From Pseudomonas syringae (GTDB lineage Bacteria; Pseudomonadota; Gammaproteobacteria; Pseudomonadales; Pseudomonadaceae), in NCBI RefSeq assembly GCF_000737245.1, contig NZ_JPQU01000056.1, forward strand, positions 124,001 to 188,000: DNA of 64,000 nt, given 5' to 3'. The position numbers and the translations under genes were made by a program. Under the pieces are notes generated by a model that was given only the letters and a program-made list of their open reading frames with translations, did no database searches and was not told the origin of the DNA. Of this stretch, positions 52,328 through 61,022 are shown piece by piece. How positions within the stretch are numbered: position 1 is the first letter of the stretch; every line of letters begins with the position of its first letter.

Positions 52328-52561
52328 TCAGTGCAGGACTCGCGGACCGGTGTCCTTTTCCAGCTCGCCTTCAGCCATACGGCCAGCCATCTGAACACCC
52401 ACGCTTAACATCGCCTTCGCGACTTCAACATGCTGGCCCTGAAGGAATTCCTTGGCATCGGCAGAGAAAGCCAGGGTCACCAAGGAACCCTCATCATCCG
52501 CACGGCGCAGCTCGATGCGGCCATCAGGCAGTTCGACAATTTCAAGAAAAGATGTTGGCAT
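52328..52561 (-). CDS. Hypothetical 77-residue protein
   Basis: A small soluble protein I recognise only by place: in P. aeruginosa a similar small gene (PA3009, recalled) lies between sulA and the next gene. The sequence starts MPTSFLEIVELPDGRIELRRADDEG (a strand hairpin), then LVTLAFSADAKEFLQGQHVEVAKAMLSVGVQMAG (helix). The ribosome site is weak. Converges on sulA, 7 bases away. No function can be given. Confidence 0.75.
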   Translation of the reverse strand: MPTSFLEIVELPDGRIELRRADDEGSLVTLAFSADAKEFLQGQHVEVAKAMLSVGVQMAGRMAEGELEKDTGPRVLH

Positions 52562-52670
52562 CAGGACAATACTCCACGAAAGGCGGCATTGTAGCAGCCA
52601 GTCGACTCAGTCCCTAGGATCTGTTCCCGTTTTATGACGAGCGCGCTGCCGGGATATTCATCATCGCGTT

Positions 52671-53192
52671 TCAGCACTCGCTCAAGCCTTCGCGGAAGCG
52701 GATGGCCAGCCCTTTGAGCTGCTGACGCCAGCTTTCCATTTCTTCGCGATTCAATTCAGTTTCAGGCTCTTCATCGAGATTCACCGCCACGATCAGCGGT
52801 TGAGTCACGTCGCCCTTGACCTTTTTCGGTGCACGGGGCGGTTCGAAAAGACCGTTATAGGCGGCCAGTAACTGTGCAAGCCAGGTTTCGCGGCTCTGAG
52901 CCAGCTCCACCAGTTCAGCCATTTCCGGAATAGCTAGAGCGTCCAGCACATCCTGGGTCAATAGCATCTCAGCACGCGGCGCATTGGCCTGAGGCAGACG
53001 ATAATAACCGGCAATCTCGTGACACAACCCCAACAGCGCACCGTAAAGATGGAACAAGGCAGACTCGCGCTCCGCCTGTAACAGCGCCTGAGCATTCATT
53101 GCCCGCCCCTGCTCGGCCTTGCCCATGGACTCCAGAGCAAGTCCGGCGAAATAAATCTTCTGATTGGTACGGGTATAGAGTTCGTGGGCCAT
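52671..53192 (-). CDS. DUF6586 family protein
   Basis: A 173-residue mostly helical cytoplasmic protein. Conserved-looking stretches are HELYTRTNQKIYFAGLALESM at the start, ERESALFHLYGALLGLCHEIAGYYRLP in the middle and ESWRQQLKGLAIRFREGLSEC at the end; I assign it to DUF6586. GAGGA lies eight bases before the ATG. It occupies the place of PA3010 before topA in P. aeruginosa (recalled). No motif indicates a function. Confidence 0.8.
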   Translation of the reverse strand: MAHELYTRTNQKIYFAGLALESMGKAEQGRAMNAQALLQAERESALFHLYGALLGLCHEIAGYYRLPQANAPRAEMLLTQDVLDALAIPEMAELVELAQSRETWLAQLLAAYNGLFEPPRAPKKVKGDVTQPLIVAVNLDEEPETELNREEMESWRQQLKGLAIRFREGLSEC

Positions 53193-53255
53193 GGTGGCAT
53201 CCTCTGCAACGCTGAGCTGAATAAAAGTCCGACATCTCTAAATTGGCATGCATTC

Positions 53256-53381
53256 CTGTGGGAGCGACCGGGGTGGCGCTACACCTTGCTCGCGAAGGAG
53301 CCGGAACAACCCAAGCATATCTTCAGACCTGAACACCGCCTTCGCGAGCAAGGTGTAGCGCCACCCCGGTCGCTCCCACAG
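53256..53381. repeat. Extended REP pair, 43-bp perfect inverted repeat
   Basis: Arms at 53256-53298 and 53339-53381 are exact reverse complements. Each looks like the usual GGGAGCGA...TTGCTCGCGAAGG element interrupted by the same extra segment (CCGGGGTGGCGCTACACC). It lies between the DUF6586 gene and topA. Confidence 0.95.
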
Positions 53382-53402
53382 ATATCCCTCCCAAATAAAA
53401 CA

Positions 53403-53441
53403 ACAAAGCCCCCGGCACATGCAACATACCGAGGGCTTTGC
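53403..53441 (-). terminator. Terminator after topA
   Basis: CAAAGCCC...CGG pairs with CCG...GGGCTTTG (one mismatch) across a ~15-base loop. On the minus strand it is followed by TTGTTTTA, a moderate T-rich tail, 21 bases past the topA stop. Confidence 0.7.
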
Positions 53442-53460
53442 GTTCAGTCAGGCGCCGGGA

Positions 53461-56070
53461 TCAGCGCTTGTCTTCGACCTTCCACGCTTTGCCATCGTAG
53501 AAGGCTTTCCAGCCGGTCGGCTTGCCTTCGACTTCGGTCTGTACATATTGCTCTTTGGTCTTGCGGCTGTAACGGATCACCGATGGGCGACCGTCCGGAT
53601 CTTTCTTCGGTGCTTCACAGAGGAAGTGGTACTTCGGATCGATCTCGTCCTTGTGCGGGGCGATTTCCATGACCAAAGGTGCGCGGGTCTCGCGGTTCTT
53701 CGGGAACTGACTGGCGGCCAGGAACAGACCTGACGCACCGTCACGCAGGATGTAGGTGTCGTCGACCTTATCGCATTTGAGCTCCGGCATTTTCACCGGG
53801 TCCATTTTCGGCGGAGCCGCATCACCGCTTTTCAACAGCTTGCGGGTGTTCTTGCAGTCCGGGTTGGTGCAGCCGAAGAACTTGCCGAACCGGCCCGTCT
53901 TGAGCTGCATCTCGCTGCCGCACTTATCGCACTCAAGGCTAGGACCTTCATAGCCCTTGATGCGGTAGGTGCCCTCTTCGACTTCAAAGCCCACGCAATC
54001 CGGGTTGTTACCGCAGATGTGCAGCTTGTGCTTCTCGTCCAGCAGGTAGGCATCCATTGCTGTGTTGCAGATATGGCAGCGATGCTTGCCACGCAGAACA
54101 CGGGATTCTGACTCACCCTCATCGTCTTCGGCAATTTCGTCACCTGGCGTCAGGTTGACGGTCGCCTTGCAACGCTCTTTGGGTGGCAGGCTGTAACCGG
54201 AGCAGCCCAGGAACACGCCGGTAGAAGCGGTACGAATTTGCATTGGACGGCCGCACACCTTGCACGGGATGTCGGTCATCACCGGCTCGTTAGAGCGCAT
54301 CCCGCTGTCCGGTGCCTCAGCAACTTCCAGTTTCTTGCGGAAATCCCCGTAGAACTCATCCAGCACGTTCTTCCAATCGCGCTCGCCCTGCGCCACGTCA
54401 TCGAGGTTCTCTTCCATGCCGGCTGTGAAGCCGTAGTCCATCAGGTTGGAGAAGCTCTCGGACAACCGCTCGGTAACGATATCGCCCATTTTTTCCGAAT
54501 AGAAACGGCGGTTGTGCAGCGCAACGTAACCACGATCCTGGATAGTCGAGATGATCGCCGCGTAGGTCGAAGGACGACCGATACCGCGCTTCTCCATCTC
54601 TTTAACCAGGCTCGCTTCCGAATAACGCGCAGGCGGTTTGGTGAAATGCTGGCTTGGATCAAGCTTGATCAGTTTCAGGCTGTCGCCCTGAGCCATGTCC
54701 GGCAGAACATCATCGTCGCCCGGTTTGGTCATCTGCGGCAGCGCGCGGGTGTAACCGTCGAACTTGAGGATACGGCCCTTGGCGCGCAGCTCAAACGTAC
54801 CGGCTGCCACACTCACGGTGGTCGACAGGTATTGCGCAGGCGGCATCTGGCACGCCACGAACTGGCGCCAGATCAACTCGTACAAGCGCTCAGCGTCACG
54901 CTCCATGCCGGTCAGCTTGCTTGGATGGGTATTCACGTCAGAAGGACGAATCGCTTCGTGAGCCTCTTGTGCGCCTTCCTTGCTGCTGTAGACATTCGGC
55001 GACTCAGGCAGGTACTTCTTGCCGAACTCCGACTCGATGTAATCACGCACCATGCTGACCGCATCGGCCGACAGGTTGGTGGAGTCAGTACGCATGTAAG
55101 TGATGTAGCCTGCTTCATACAAGCGCTGAGCCATCATCATGGTTTTCTTCACGCCGAAGCCCAGGCGATTACTCGCAGCCTGTTGCAGTGTCGAGGTGAT
55201 GAACGGTGCCGAAGGCTTGCTGCTGGTGGGCTTGTCTTCACGCTTGGCGATGCTGTAGCTGGAAGCCTTGAGCTTCTCCAGCGCGGCCATGGCCTGCGCT
55301 TCATTGAGCGGCTTGAACGCCTCGCCGTTTTCCCGAGCGACTTCGAAGCGCACATTGGCGCCCTTGGCAGTGCCCAGATCAGCGTGGACTTCCCAGTATT
55401 CTTCGGGGTTGAACGCACGAATTTCCCGCTCGCGCTCCACCACCAGCTTCACTGCAACCGATTGCACTCGACCTGCGGACAAGCCACGCGCGACTTTTTG
55501 CCAGAGCAGTGGCGAGACCATGTAGCCCACAACCCGGTCTAGAAAACGACGCGCCTGCTGTGCGTTGACACGATCGATGTCCAGCTCGCCCGGTTTAGAA
55601 AAGGCTTCCTGAATGGCCTTCTTGGTGATCTCGTTGAACACCACGCGCTTGTAGCGGCTGTCGTCACCCCCGATGGCTTCGCGCAGGTGCCAGGCAATGG
55701 CTTCCCCCTCGCGGTCCAAGTCCGTCGCGAGATAGATGGTGTCAGCATCTTTGGCGAGCCGGCGCAGCTCTTCGATCACCTTCTCCTTGCCGGGAAGGAT
55801 TTCGTATTTGGCTTTCCAGCCGTGATCCGGATCGACACCCATGCGCGCCACCAGCTGCTTCTTCGCCTTCTCTTTCGGCGTGAGCACCGGGCCTTCGCCT
55901 ACAGCGGCCTTGCCGCGTTTGACGGGCTCTTTGTTGGCGCTAGCCGAACCGCTGGTGGGCAGGTCTCGGATATGGCCGATACTCGACTTCACCACGTACT
56001 GGTTGCCCAAATACTTGTTGATGGTCTTGGCCTTAGCCGGGGATTCCACGATGACCAGCGATTTGCCCAT
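53461..56070 (-). CDS. topA: DNA topoisomerase I
   Basis: Type IA enzyme that relaxes negative supercoils. The 869 residues start with the Toprim domain (KSLVIVESPAKAKTINKYLG, and the acidic TIYLATDLDREGEAIAWHLREA). The active-site tyrosine is in GYITYMRTDSTNLS (Tyr325). The C-terminal part has three zinc-finger modules: CKVCGRPMQIRTASTGVFLGC, CHICNTAMDAY...CGNNPDC and CDKCGSEMQLKTGRFGKFFGC. A final domain (about 800-869) follows. Complete and intact. Single gene with its own terminator; 114 bases separate it from the DUF1653 gene upstream. Confidence 0.97.
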   Translation of the reverse strand: MGKSLVIVESPAKAKTINKYLGNQYVVKSSIGHIRDLPTSGSASANKEPVKRGKAAVGEGPVLTPKEKAKKQLVARMGVDPDHGWKAKYEILPGKEKVIEELRRLAKDADTIYLATDLDREGEAIAWHLREAIGGDDSRYKRVVFNEITKKAIQEAFSKPGELDIDRVNAQQARRFLDRVVGYMVSPLLWQKVARGLSAGRVQSVAVKLVVEREREIRAFNPEEYWEVHADLGTAKGANVRFEVARENGEAFKPLNEAQAMAALEKLKASSYSIAKREDKPTSSKPSAPFITSTLQQAASNRLGFGVKKTMMMAQRLYEAGYITYMRTDSTNLSADAVSMVRDYIESEFGKKYLPESPNVYSSKEGAQEAHEAIRPSDVNTHPSKLTGMERDAERLYELIWRQFVACQMPPAQYLSTTVSVAAGTFELRAKGRILKFDGYTRALPQMTKPGDDDVLPDMAQGDSLKLIKLDPSQHFTKPPARYSEASLVKEMEKRGIGRPSTYAAIISTIQDRGYVALHNRRFYSEKMGDIVTERLSESFSNLMDYGFTAGMEENLDDVAQGERDWKNVLDEFYGDFRKKLEVAEAPDSGMRSNEPVMTDIPCKVCGRPMQIRTASTGVFLGCSGYSLPPKERCKATVNLTPGDEIAEDDEGESESRVLRGKHRCHICNTAMDAYLLDEKHKLHICGNNPDCVGFEVEEGTYRIKGYEGPSLECDKCGSEMQLKTGRFGKFFGCTNPDCKNTRKLLKSGDAAPPKMDPVKMPELKCDKVDDTYILRDGASGLFLAASQFPKNRETRAPLVMEIAPHKDEIDPKYHFLCEAPKKDPDGRPSVIRYSRKTKEQYVQTEVEGKPTGWKAFYDGKAWKVEDKR

Positions 56071-56184
56071 GGATCAGAAAATTCCTGAATACTGAAAATG
56101 AAAGACGGTTGGAACCTGTCGAGGCCCCGCTATATATAGTGGCTGCAAGATGAGGTCAAGCACGGGTTTGCGATTGAACTCGTC

Positions 56185-56421
56185 TCACGGCCTTGAAAAG
56201 AGGCTCGGTTCAGCCTGAACCAAAGCAAAGCGCGGCACCTGCTCGCCGTCAACCTCGACGGACTCCAGGAACATGCTCAGCGGCCTGACCCACAGGCCAT
56301 AGTCGCCATACAACGCCTGATAAAACACCACTTCTTCCTCGGTCTCGGAGTGCCTGGCAACACTAAATACGCGGTACTCGGGGCCTTTGTAATGGCGATA
56401 GAGCCCTGGCTGTAAATTCAT
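56185..56421 (-). CDS. DUF1653 small protein
   Basis: A 78-residue protein with the DUF1653 pattern: GLYRHYKGPEYRVFSVARHSETEEEVVFYQALYGDYGLWVRPLSMF (residues 6-51). It is a small beta-barrel-like fold of unknown role, common next to or near topA and fad genes in this group. GAGGA lies eight bases before the ATG. No partner can be named. Confidence 0.85.
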   Translation of the reverse strand: MNLQPGLYRHYKGPEYRVFSVARHSETEEEVVFYQALYGDYGLWVRPLSMFLESVEVDGEQVPRFALVQAEPSLFSRP

Positions 56422-56481
56422 GTTGCTGTCCTCTCAGGAAACACTGGAAACATTTTTAAAAAGGTTTTTGCAAAAATGCAA

Positions 56482-56508
56482 AAGCCGGGGCACTGGGCCC
56501 CGGCTTGT
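56482..56508 (-). terminator. Intrinsic terminator after fadA
   Basis: The 10-bp stem AAGCCGGGGC / GCCCCGGCTT with a 5-base loop is followed on the minus strand by TTTTGCA, 15 bases past the fadA stop. Confidence 0.85.
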
Positions 56509-56522
56509 ATCAGTCCGACAAA

Positions 56523-57698
56523 TCAGACGCGTTCGAAGACAGTCGAGATACCCTGCCCCAAACCGATACACATGGTCGCAACCCCGAGACTGCCGCCATT
56601 TTGCTTCATGACATTGAGCAAAGTGCCGGAAATCCGTGCGCCGGAGCAACCAAACGGATGACCCAGGGCGATGGCGCCGCCGTTCAGGTTAACCTTCTCG
56701 TTCATCTTGTCGAGCACTTTCAAATCTTTCAGCACTGGCAAGGCCTGTGCGGCGAAAGCTTCGTTGAGCTCGAAAAAGTCGATATCCGAGATGGTCAGAC
56801 CCGCGCGTTTCAAGGCTTTCTGGGTCGCCGGAACCGGACCATAACCCATAATGGCCGGATCCACACCCGCAACTGCCATGGAACGGATCACCGCCATTGG
56901 CTGAATACCCAGATCCTGGGCCCGCTGCGCGGACATCACGATCATGCACGAGGCACCGTCAGTAATTTGCGAAGACGTGCCCGCCGTCACAGTCCCGCCC
57001 TTTGGATTGAAGGCAGGTTTCAACGCTGCCAGGCTTTCCAGGGTGGTTTCAGGACGGATGGTTTCGTCGTAGTCGAAGACCTTGAGGAAACCGTTCTCGT
57101 CATACCCTTGCATCGGGATGATTTCGTCCTTGAACTTGCCTTCCAGGGTCGCCTTATGGGCAAGCTGGTGCGAGCGCACGCCGAATGCATCCTGCTGCTC
57201 ACGGGTAATGCCATGCATTTTACCGAGCATTTCAGCGGTCAGACCCATCATGCCCGATGCTTTGGCCGCGTACAGCGACATGTGCGGGTTAGGATCAACG
57301 CCGTGCATCATGCTCACGTGACCCATGTGCTCAACGCCGCCCACGACAAACACATCACCGTTGCCAGTCATGATTGCTTGTGCGGCAGTGTGCAGCGCGC
57401 TCATGGACGAGCCACACAGACGGCTCACGGTTTGAGCGGCCGAAGTGTGCGGGATCTGGGTCAGCAACGATGCCATGCGTGCAATGTTCCAGCCTTGCTC
57501 CAGGGTCTGGTTGACGCAGCCCCAGATCACGTCTTCGACTTCGGCCGGATCGACCTTGCTGTTGCGCTCCAGCAGCTTGCTGATCAGATGCGCTGACATG
57601 TCTTCAGCGCGAGTATTGCGGTGCATGCCACCCTTGGAGCGGCCCATGGGTGTGCGACCGAAGTCGACGATCACCACATCTCTTGGATTCAAACTCAT
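56523..57698 (-). CDS. fadA: 3-ketoacyl-CoA thiolase FadA
   Basis: Beta subunit of the fatty acid oxidation complex; it cleaves 3-ketoacyl-CoA with CoA to acetyl-CoA. The 391 residues carry the acyl-accepting cysteine in TVSRLCGSSMSALHTAAQ (Cys95), the second family block NLNGGAIALGHPFGCSGARI (His and neighbouring residues) and the closing GVATMCIGLGQGISTVFE (second Cys). AGGAG precedes the ATG. Nineteen bases after fadB on the same strand, so the two form the fadBA operon. Confidence 0.96.
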   Translation of the reverse strand: MSLNPRDVVIVDFGRTPMGRSKGGMHRNTRAEDMSAHLISKLLERNSKVDPAEVEDVIWGCVNQTLEQGWNIARMASLLTQIPHTSAAQTVSRLCGSSMSALHTAAQAIMTGNGDVFVVGGVEHMGHVSMMHGVDPNPHMSLYAAKASGMMGLTAEMLGKMHGITREQQDAFGVRSHQLAHKATLEGKFKDEIIPMQGYDENGFLKVFDYDETIRPETTLESLAALKPAFNPKGGTVTAGTSSQITDGASCMIVMSAQRAQDLGIQPMAVIRSMAVAGVDPAIMGYGPVPATQKALKRAGLTISDIDFFELNEAFAAQALPVLKDLKVLDKMNEKVNLNGGAIALGHPFGCSGARISGTLLNVMKQNGGSLGVATMCIGLGQGISTVFERV

Positions 57699-57719
57699 AC
57701 ATTCACTCCTGAAAGGCGC

Positions 57720-59867
57720 TTAACCAAAGAAGCTCTGACCATTTTTGGCCATTTCACGCAGCTTCGCGGTCGGGTGGTACAGAGCGCCCAAATCAGCATA
57801 TTGATCGGCCAGGGCAACGAATTCGGCGACACCAACGGAATCGATGTAACGCAACGCACCGCCACGGAATGGAGGGAAACCAATACCGTAGATCAAGCCC
57901 ATATCAGCTTCAGCGGCGGTCTCGACAATGCCGTCTTCCAGGCACCGCACGGTCTCCAGACACAGAGGAATCATCATCCAGTTGATGATGTCCTCGTCGG
58001 ACACCTCACGCTGTTCGTAGATGACCGGCTTGAGGATTTCCAGAACGGCAGCGTCAGTGACTTTCTTCGGCTTGCCCTTCTTGTCAGTCTCGTAAGCGTA
58101 GAAACCTTTGCCGTTTTTCTGACCCAGGCGGTTGGCGTCGTAGAGCGCGTCGATCGCCGAGCGACGGTCGTCCTTCATGCGGTCCGGGAAGCCTTCGGCC
58201 ATCACGTCGCGGCCGTGGTGGCCAGTGTCGATACCAACCACGTCCATCAGGTACGCCGGGCCCATTGGCCAGCCGAATTTCTCCATAACCTTGTCGATGC
58301 GTACGAAATCCACACCAGCGCTGACCAGTTTGGCAAAGCCGCCGAAATACGGGAACAGCACGCGGTTGACCAGGAAGCCTGGGCAGTCATTGACCACGAT
58401 CGGGTTCTTGCCCATTTTCTTGGCGTACGCCACTGTGGTGGCAATAGCCAGCTCACTGGACTTCTCGCCACGAATGACTTCAACCAAAGGCATCATGTGC
58501 ACAGGGTTGAAGAAGTGCATGCCGACGAAGTTTTCCGGACGCTTGAGGGCTTTGGCCAGCAAACTGATGGAAATGGTCGAGGTATTGGAAGCCAGGATCG
58601 TGTCTTCGCCCACCTGAGCTTCGACTTCAGCCAGTACCGCCTGCTTGACCTTGGGGTTTTCGACGACGGCTTCAACCACCAGGTCGACGTTGCCGAAATC
58701 GCCATAAGACAGGGTTGGACGAATCGCATTGAGCGCTTCAGCCATCTTCGGTGCGGTCAGACGGCCTTTTTCGACGCGATTGCCCAGCAATTTCGAGGCT
58801 TCGTTCAGGCCCAGCTGAATGGCGTCTTCACGAATATCCTTCATCAGGATCGGCGTACCTTTGACGGCCGACTGATAGGCAATACCACCGCCCATGATGC
58901 CCGCGCCCAGCACGGCAGCCTGCTTCACGTCTCTGGCAACTTCGTCGTAGACCTTGGCTTTCTTTTTCAGCTCCTGATCGTTCAGGAACAGGCCAATCAG
59001 GCTCTGCGCCGCAGAGGTCTTGGCCATCTTGACGAAGCCAGCAGCTTCGATTTCCAGCGCTTTGTCACGGCCGAAGTTGGCCGCTTTCTGGATGGTTTTG
59101 ATTGCTTCGACCGGAGCCGGGTAGTTCGGCCCTGCCTGACCGGCCACAAAACCCTTGGCGGTTTCGAAGGCCATCATCTGCTCAATGGCATTGAGCTTGA
59201 GCTTTTCCAGCTTCGGCTGACGTTTAGCCTTGTAATCGAACTCGCCGGAAATGGCGCGCTTGATCAGGTCCAGAGCGGCTTCCTGAAGTTTTTCGGGAGC
59301 GACCACCGCATCGACTGCGCCGACTTTCAGGGCGTCATCAGCACGGTTCTCCTTGCCGGATGCAATCCATTCGATGGCGTTGTCGGCACCCACGATGCGC
59401 GGCAAGCGAACGGTGCCGCCAAAGCCCGGGTACAGACCCAACTTGACTTCCGGCAGGCCGATTTTCGCAGTGCTGGACATGACGCGGTAATCCGCAGCCA
59501 GACACATCTCCAGCCCGCCACCCAAGGCAATACCATTGATGGCCACCACGGTCGGCACGCCAAGGTCTTCAAAATCGCTGAAAATCCGATTGGCTTCCAG
59601 ATTACCGGCCAGGAGTTCAGCGTCCGGCAACTTGAAGTTGTCGACGAACTCAGTGATATCAGCACCGACGATAAATACGTCTTTGCCGCTGGTGACAATT
59701 ACACCCTTGATCGAACCATCAGCTTTGATGGTGTCCACGGCCTGACGAAGGTCGTTGAGGGTGAGACGGTTGAACTTGTTGACGGACTCACCCTTGAGAT
59801 CGAAATTCAATTCGACGATGCCACTCTCAAGAGCCTTAACCGTGATGGCTTTACCTTCGTAAATCAT
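57720..59867 (-). CDS. fadB: FadB: multifunctional enoyl-CoA hydratase/3-hydroxyacyl-CoA dehydrogenase
   Basis: Alpha subunit of the beta-oxidation complex. From ATG 59867 (GGAG upstream) it has 715 residues; the frame runs on to 60017 but that stretch is untranslated leader. The N-terminal crotonase domain has FIVGADITEFVDNFK and GIALGGGLEMCLAADYRVM, with the catalytic glutamates in the conserved blocks. The dehydrogenase half begins AAVLGAGIMGGGIAYQSAVKG (NAD site) and holds FVGMHFFNPVHMMPLVEVI and NDCPGFLVNRVLFPYF. All sites are intact. In this genus expression is controlled by PsrA and fatty acids; no clear PsrA box is seen in the 150 bases upstream. Confidence 0.97.
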   Translation of the reverse strand: MIYEGKAITVKALESGIVELNFDLKGESVNKFNRLTLNDLRQAVDTIKADGSIKGVIVTSGKDVFIVGADITEFVDNFKLPDAELLAGNLEANRIFSDFEDLGVPTVVAINGIALGGGLEMCLAADYRVMSSTAKIGLPEVKLGLYPGFGGTVRLPRIVGADNAIEWIASGKENRADDALKVGAVDAVVAPEKLQEAALDLIKRAISGEFDYKAKRQPKLEKLKLNAIEQMMAFETAKGFVAGQAGPNYPAPVEAIKTIQKAANFGRDKALEIEAAGFVKMAKTSAAQSLIGLFLNDQELKKKAKVYDEVARDVKQAAVLGAGIMGGGIAYQSAVKGTPILMKDIREDAIQLGLNEASKLLGNRVEKGRLTAPKMAEALNAIRPTLSYGDFGNVDLVVEAVVENPKVKQAVLAEVEAQVGEDTILASNTSTISISLLAKALKRPENFVGMHFFNPVHMMPLVEVIRGEKSSELAIATTVAYAKKMGKNPIVVNDCPGFLVNRVLFPYFGGFAKLVSAGVDFVRIDKVMEKFGWPMGPAYLMDVVGIDTGHHGRDVMAEGFPDRMKDDRRSAIDALYDANRLGQKNGKGFYAYETDKKGKPKKVTDAAVLEILKPVIYEQREVSDEDIINWMMIPLCLETVRCLEDGIVETAAEADMGLIYGIGFPPFRGGALRYIDSVGVAEFVALADQYADLGALYHPTAKLREMAKNGQSFFG

Positions 59868-59994
59868 CAACTGATCTCCACGATATGGAAGCTGAACAAT
59901 ACACACCGGACGCTGGGGTCTGGCGAGACTACGACGTCCCCGTCGATGAAACGCCAAATCTTCAGGCACACCCGTCGATGCAGTAGCCGGGATC

Positions 59995-60012
59995 TGTAAG
60001 AACTGTCTTACT
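59995..60012. promoter_or_regulatory. GacA-type upstream activating sequence
   Basis: TGTAAG-AACTGT-CTTACT matches the GacA site consensus TGTAAG-N6-CTTACA at 11 of 12 fixed positions. This consensus is found upstream of the Gac-controlled small RNA genes rsmX/Y/Z and rgsA in pseudomonads (established). It is 128 bases upstream of fadB and about 400 bases upstream of the + strand terminator. Confidence 0.65.
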
Positions 60013-60302
60013 ACCAAACGCTCAATTCATACGCCCGTTTGATTTGGGTACGCACACCTTCATGCAAATCCTGCAAATTGTCAATTCGACGAATCATCAA
60101 TAAATCCGGGAAATCGGCGATTAACATCACAGCAATATCACAGCAATCGGCCGCTGCGTATGGGCGTGATCGACCTCTATTCACTGCGTTTATGGTGAAT
60201 GGAAGATGAACGGCTGAGGAAGGTTTTGCACCGTTGGTGCTCACAGCTGAAAATAAACTCGCCAAAGCGCGACAAAACGGAGCAAAAGGTCTACATTCAG
60301 CG

Positions 60303-60436
60303 CACGAAAGCACGATGCAGCTTGCTACGACAGCTGCCAACTGCTCTAGTCGGCGACTTTGGGTATTGCACCGCAAAGCGCTACAGATTACGGCCTGCCT
60401 GGCCAACCCCGGCCCGATGTTGTTATCGGGCTTTTT
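60303..60436 (+). ncRNA. Candidate small RNA (start approximate)
   Basis: A + strand intrinsic terminator with no + strand gene before it implies a non-coding transcript. The nearest promoter-like element is TCTACATTCA (60290-60299), which resembles the extended -10 of RpoS promoters (KCTAYRCTTAA), giving an RNA of about 130 bases, the usual size of Gac-linked sRNAs. The GacA-type dyad further upstream supports the idea, though it is farther away (about -300) than in rsmZ. There are few GGA motifs in this stretch, so it does not look like a classical RsmA-titrating RNA; an RgsA-type RNA fits better. This is inference; the 5' end may lie anywhere between about 60180 and 60310. Confidence 0.45.
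60412..60436 (+). terminator. Perfect intrinsic terminator without a + strand gene
   Basis: GCCCGAT, loop GTTGTT, ATCGGGC, then five T. Both flanking protein genes (fadB, and the hypothetical at 60475) lie on the minus strand, so this stops another transcript. Confidence 0.9.
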
Positions 60437-60474
60437 AATGCCTGCGATTTAAGCCCTGCCCATGAGGCACACCC

Positions 60475-60912
60475 TCAGGCGAGGGCTTTGAGCACCGCTG
60501 CAATACGCTGCAAAACTTCTGTCTCGCCCCTCTCCGACCAATACAGAGCAATCATCTGTTGATCCGCTTCGACCTTGAAAACGTCGGCCGGCAGGGTGCT
60601 GAACTGCGCCATCAACAGCGCGTCTTCACAGGGTTCACGCCAGCGATTGAGCCAAACGCCCGAATCGGCTTGCCAGTACGCCCATGAAGTGGCCTGAGCG
60701 CTACGACGGGGACGATGGTATTGCGCGCATGGGCTCGGCGGCTCCTTCGAGAGCCAGTGCGGCCATTCCTGCGGCGCGAGCTGCATGGCCAGGCCGATGC
60801 GCCGAGCCTCAAGGCGTAGAGCCATTTTGCCACCTTGCTGGCGAGAAGGCTTGAGCCACACCAGCGGACTCAACATCACACCAATGATTGACAGGATGAT
60901 CCAGAACGTCAT
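60475..60912 (-). CDS. Hypothetical protein with one N-terminal membrane helix
   Basis: A 145-residue protein: one membrane segment (FWIILSIIGVMLSPLVWL, residues 3-20) followed by a basic, soluble domain (ALRLEARRIGLAMQLAPQEWPHWL, then SWAYWQADSGVWLNRWREP and MIALYWSERGETEVLQRIAAVLKAL). I do not know the family; it appears to hold the place of PA3016 in P. aeruginosa (recalled). The ribosome site is weak. The domain probably faces the cytoplasm, given the basic residues after the helix (inference). Confidence 0.78.
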   Translation of the reverse strand: MTFWIILSIIGVMLSPLVWLKPSRQQGGKMALRLEARRIGLAMQLAPQEWPHWLSKEPPSPCAQYHRPRRSAQATSWAYWQADSGVWLNRWREPCEDALLMAQFSTLPADVFKVEADQQMIALYWSERGETEVLQRIAAVLKALA

Positions 60913-61022
60913 ATTGCTTGCTGCCTTTTTAGCTACACACCCGAATTTGAAAACAATGGCCTGCCCAGATTGGCATCAGCGGGCCATACTAAATGCATCG
61001 CAACCCTACGGAGGACTTCCTC

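Larger units (their letters stand above)
59868..60474. other. 607-base intergenic region upstream of fadB
   Basis: The region carries no convincing protein gene on either strand; a 131-codon minus-strand frame (60011-60406) has cysteine-rich, low-quality translation and no ribosome site. It does carry a GacA-type dyad (59995-60012) and a perfect + strand terminator (60412-60436), the two ends of a likely non-coding transcription unit, listed separately. Confidence 0.7.

Noticed and set aside
54238..55542. A 434-codon open frame antisense to topA
   Set aside because: Antisense shadow of the topoisomerase; composition is unlike a real protein.
57621..59999. A 792-codon open frame antisense to fadB
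   Set aside because: It mirrors the fadB codons in a GC-rich gene; its translation is rich in His, Gln and Arg with no domain, and fadB itself is unmistakable.
60014..60042. CAAAC and GTTTG upstream of fadB as a PsrA box
   Set aside because: The halves are about 17 bases apart, whereas the PsrA site needs 2-4 bases between them.
60011..60406. A 131-codon minus-strand frame upstream of fadB
   Set aside because: No ribosome site, cysteine-rich irregular translation, and it overlaps the candidate sRNA and GacA-type dyad. Its last 38 codons (MLIADFPDLLMIRRIDNLQD...) look somewhat protein-like but also lack a ribosome site.
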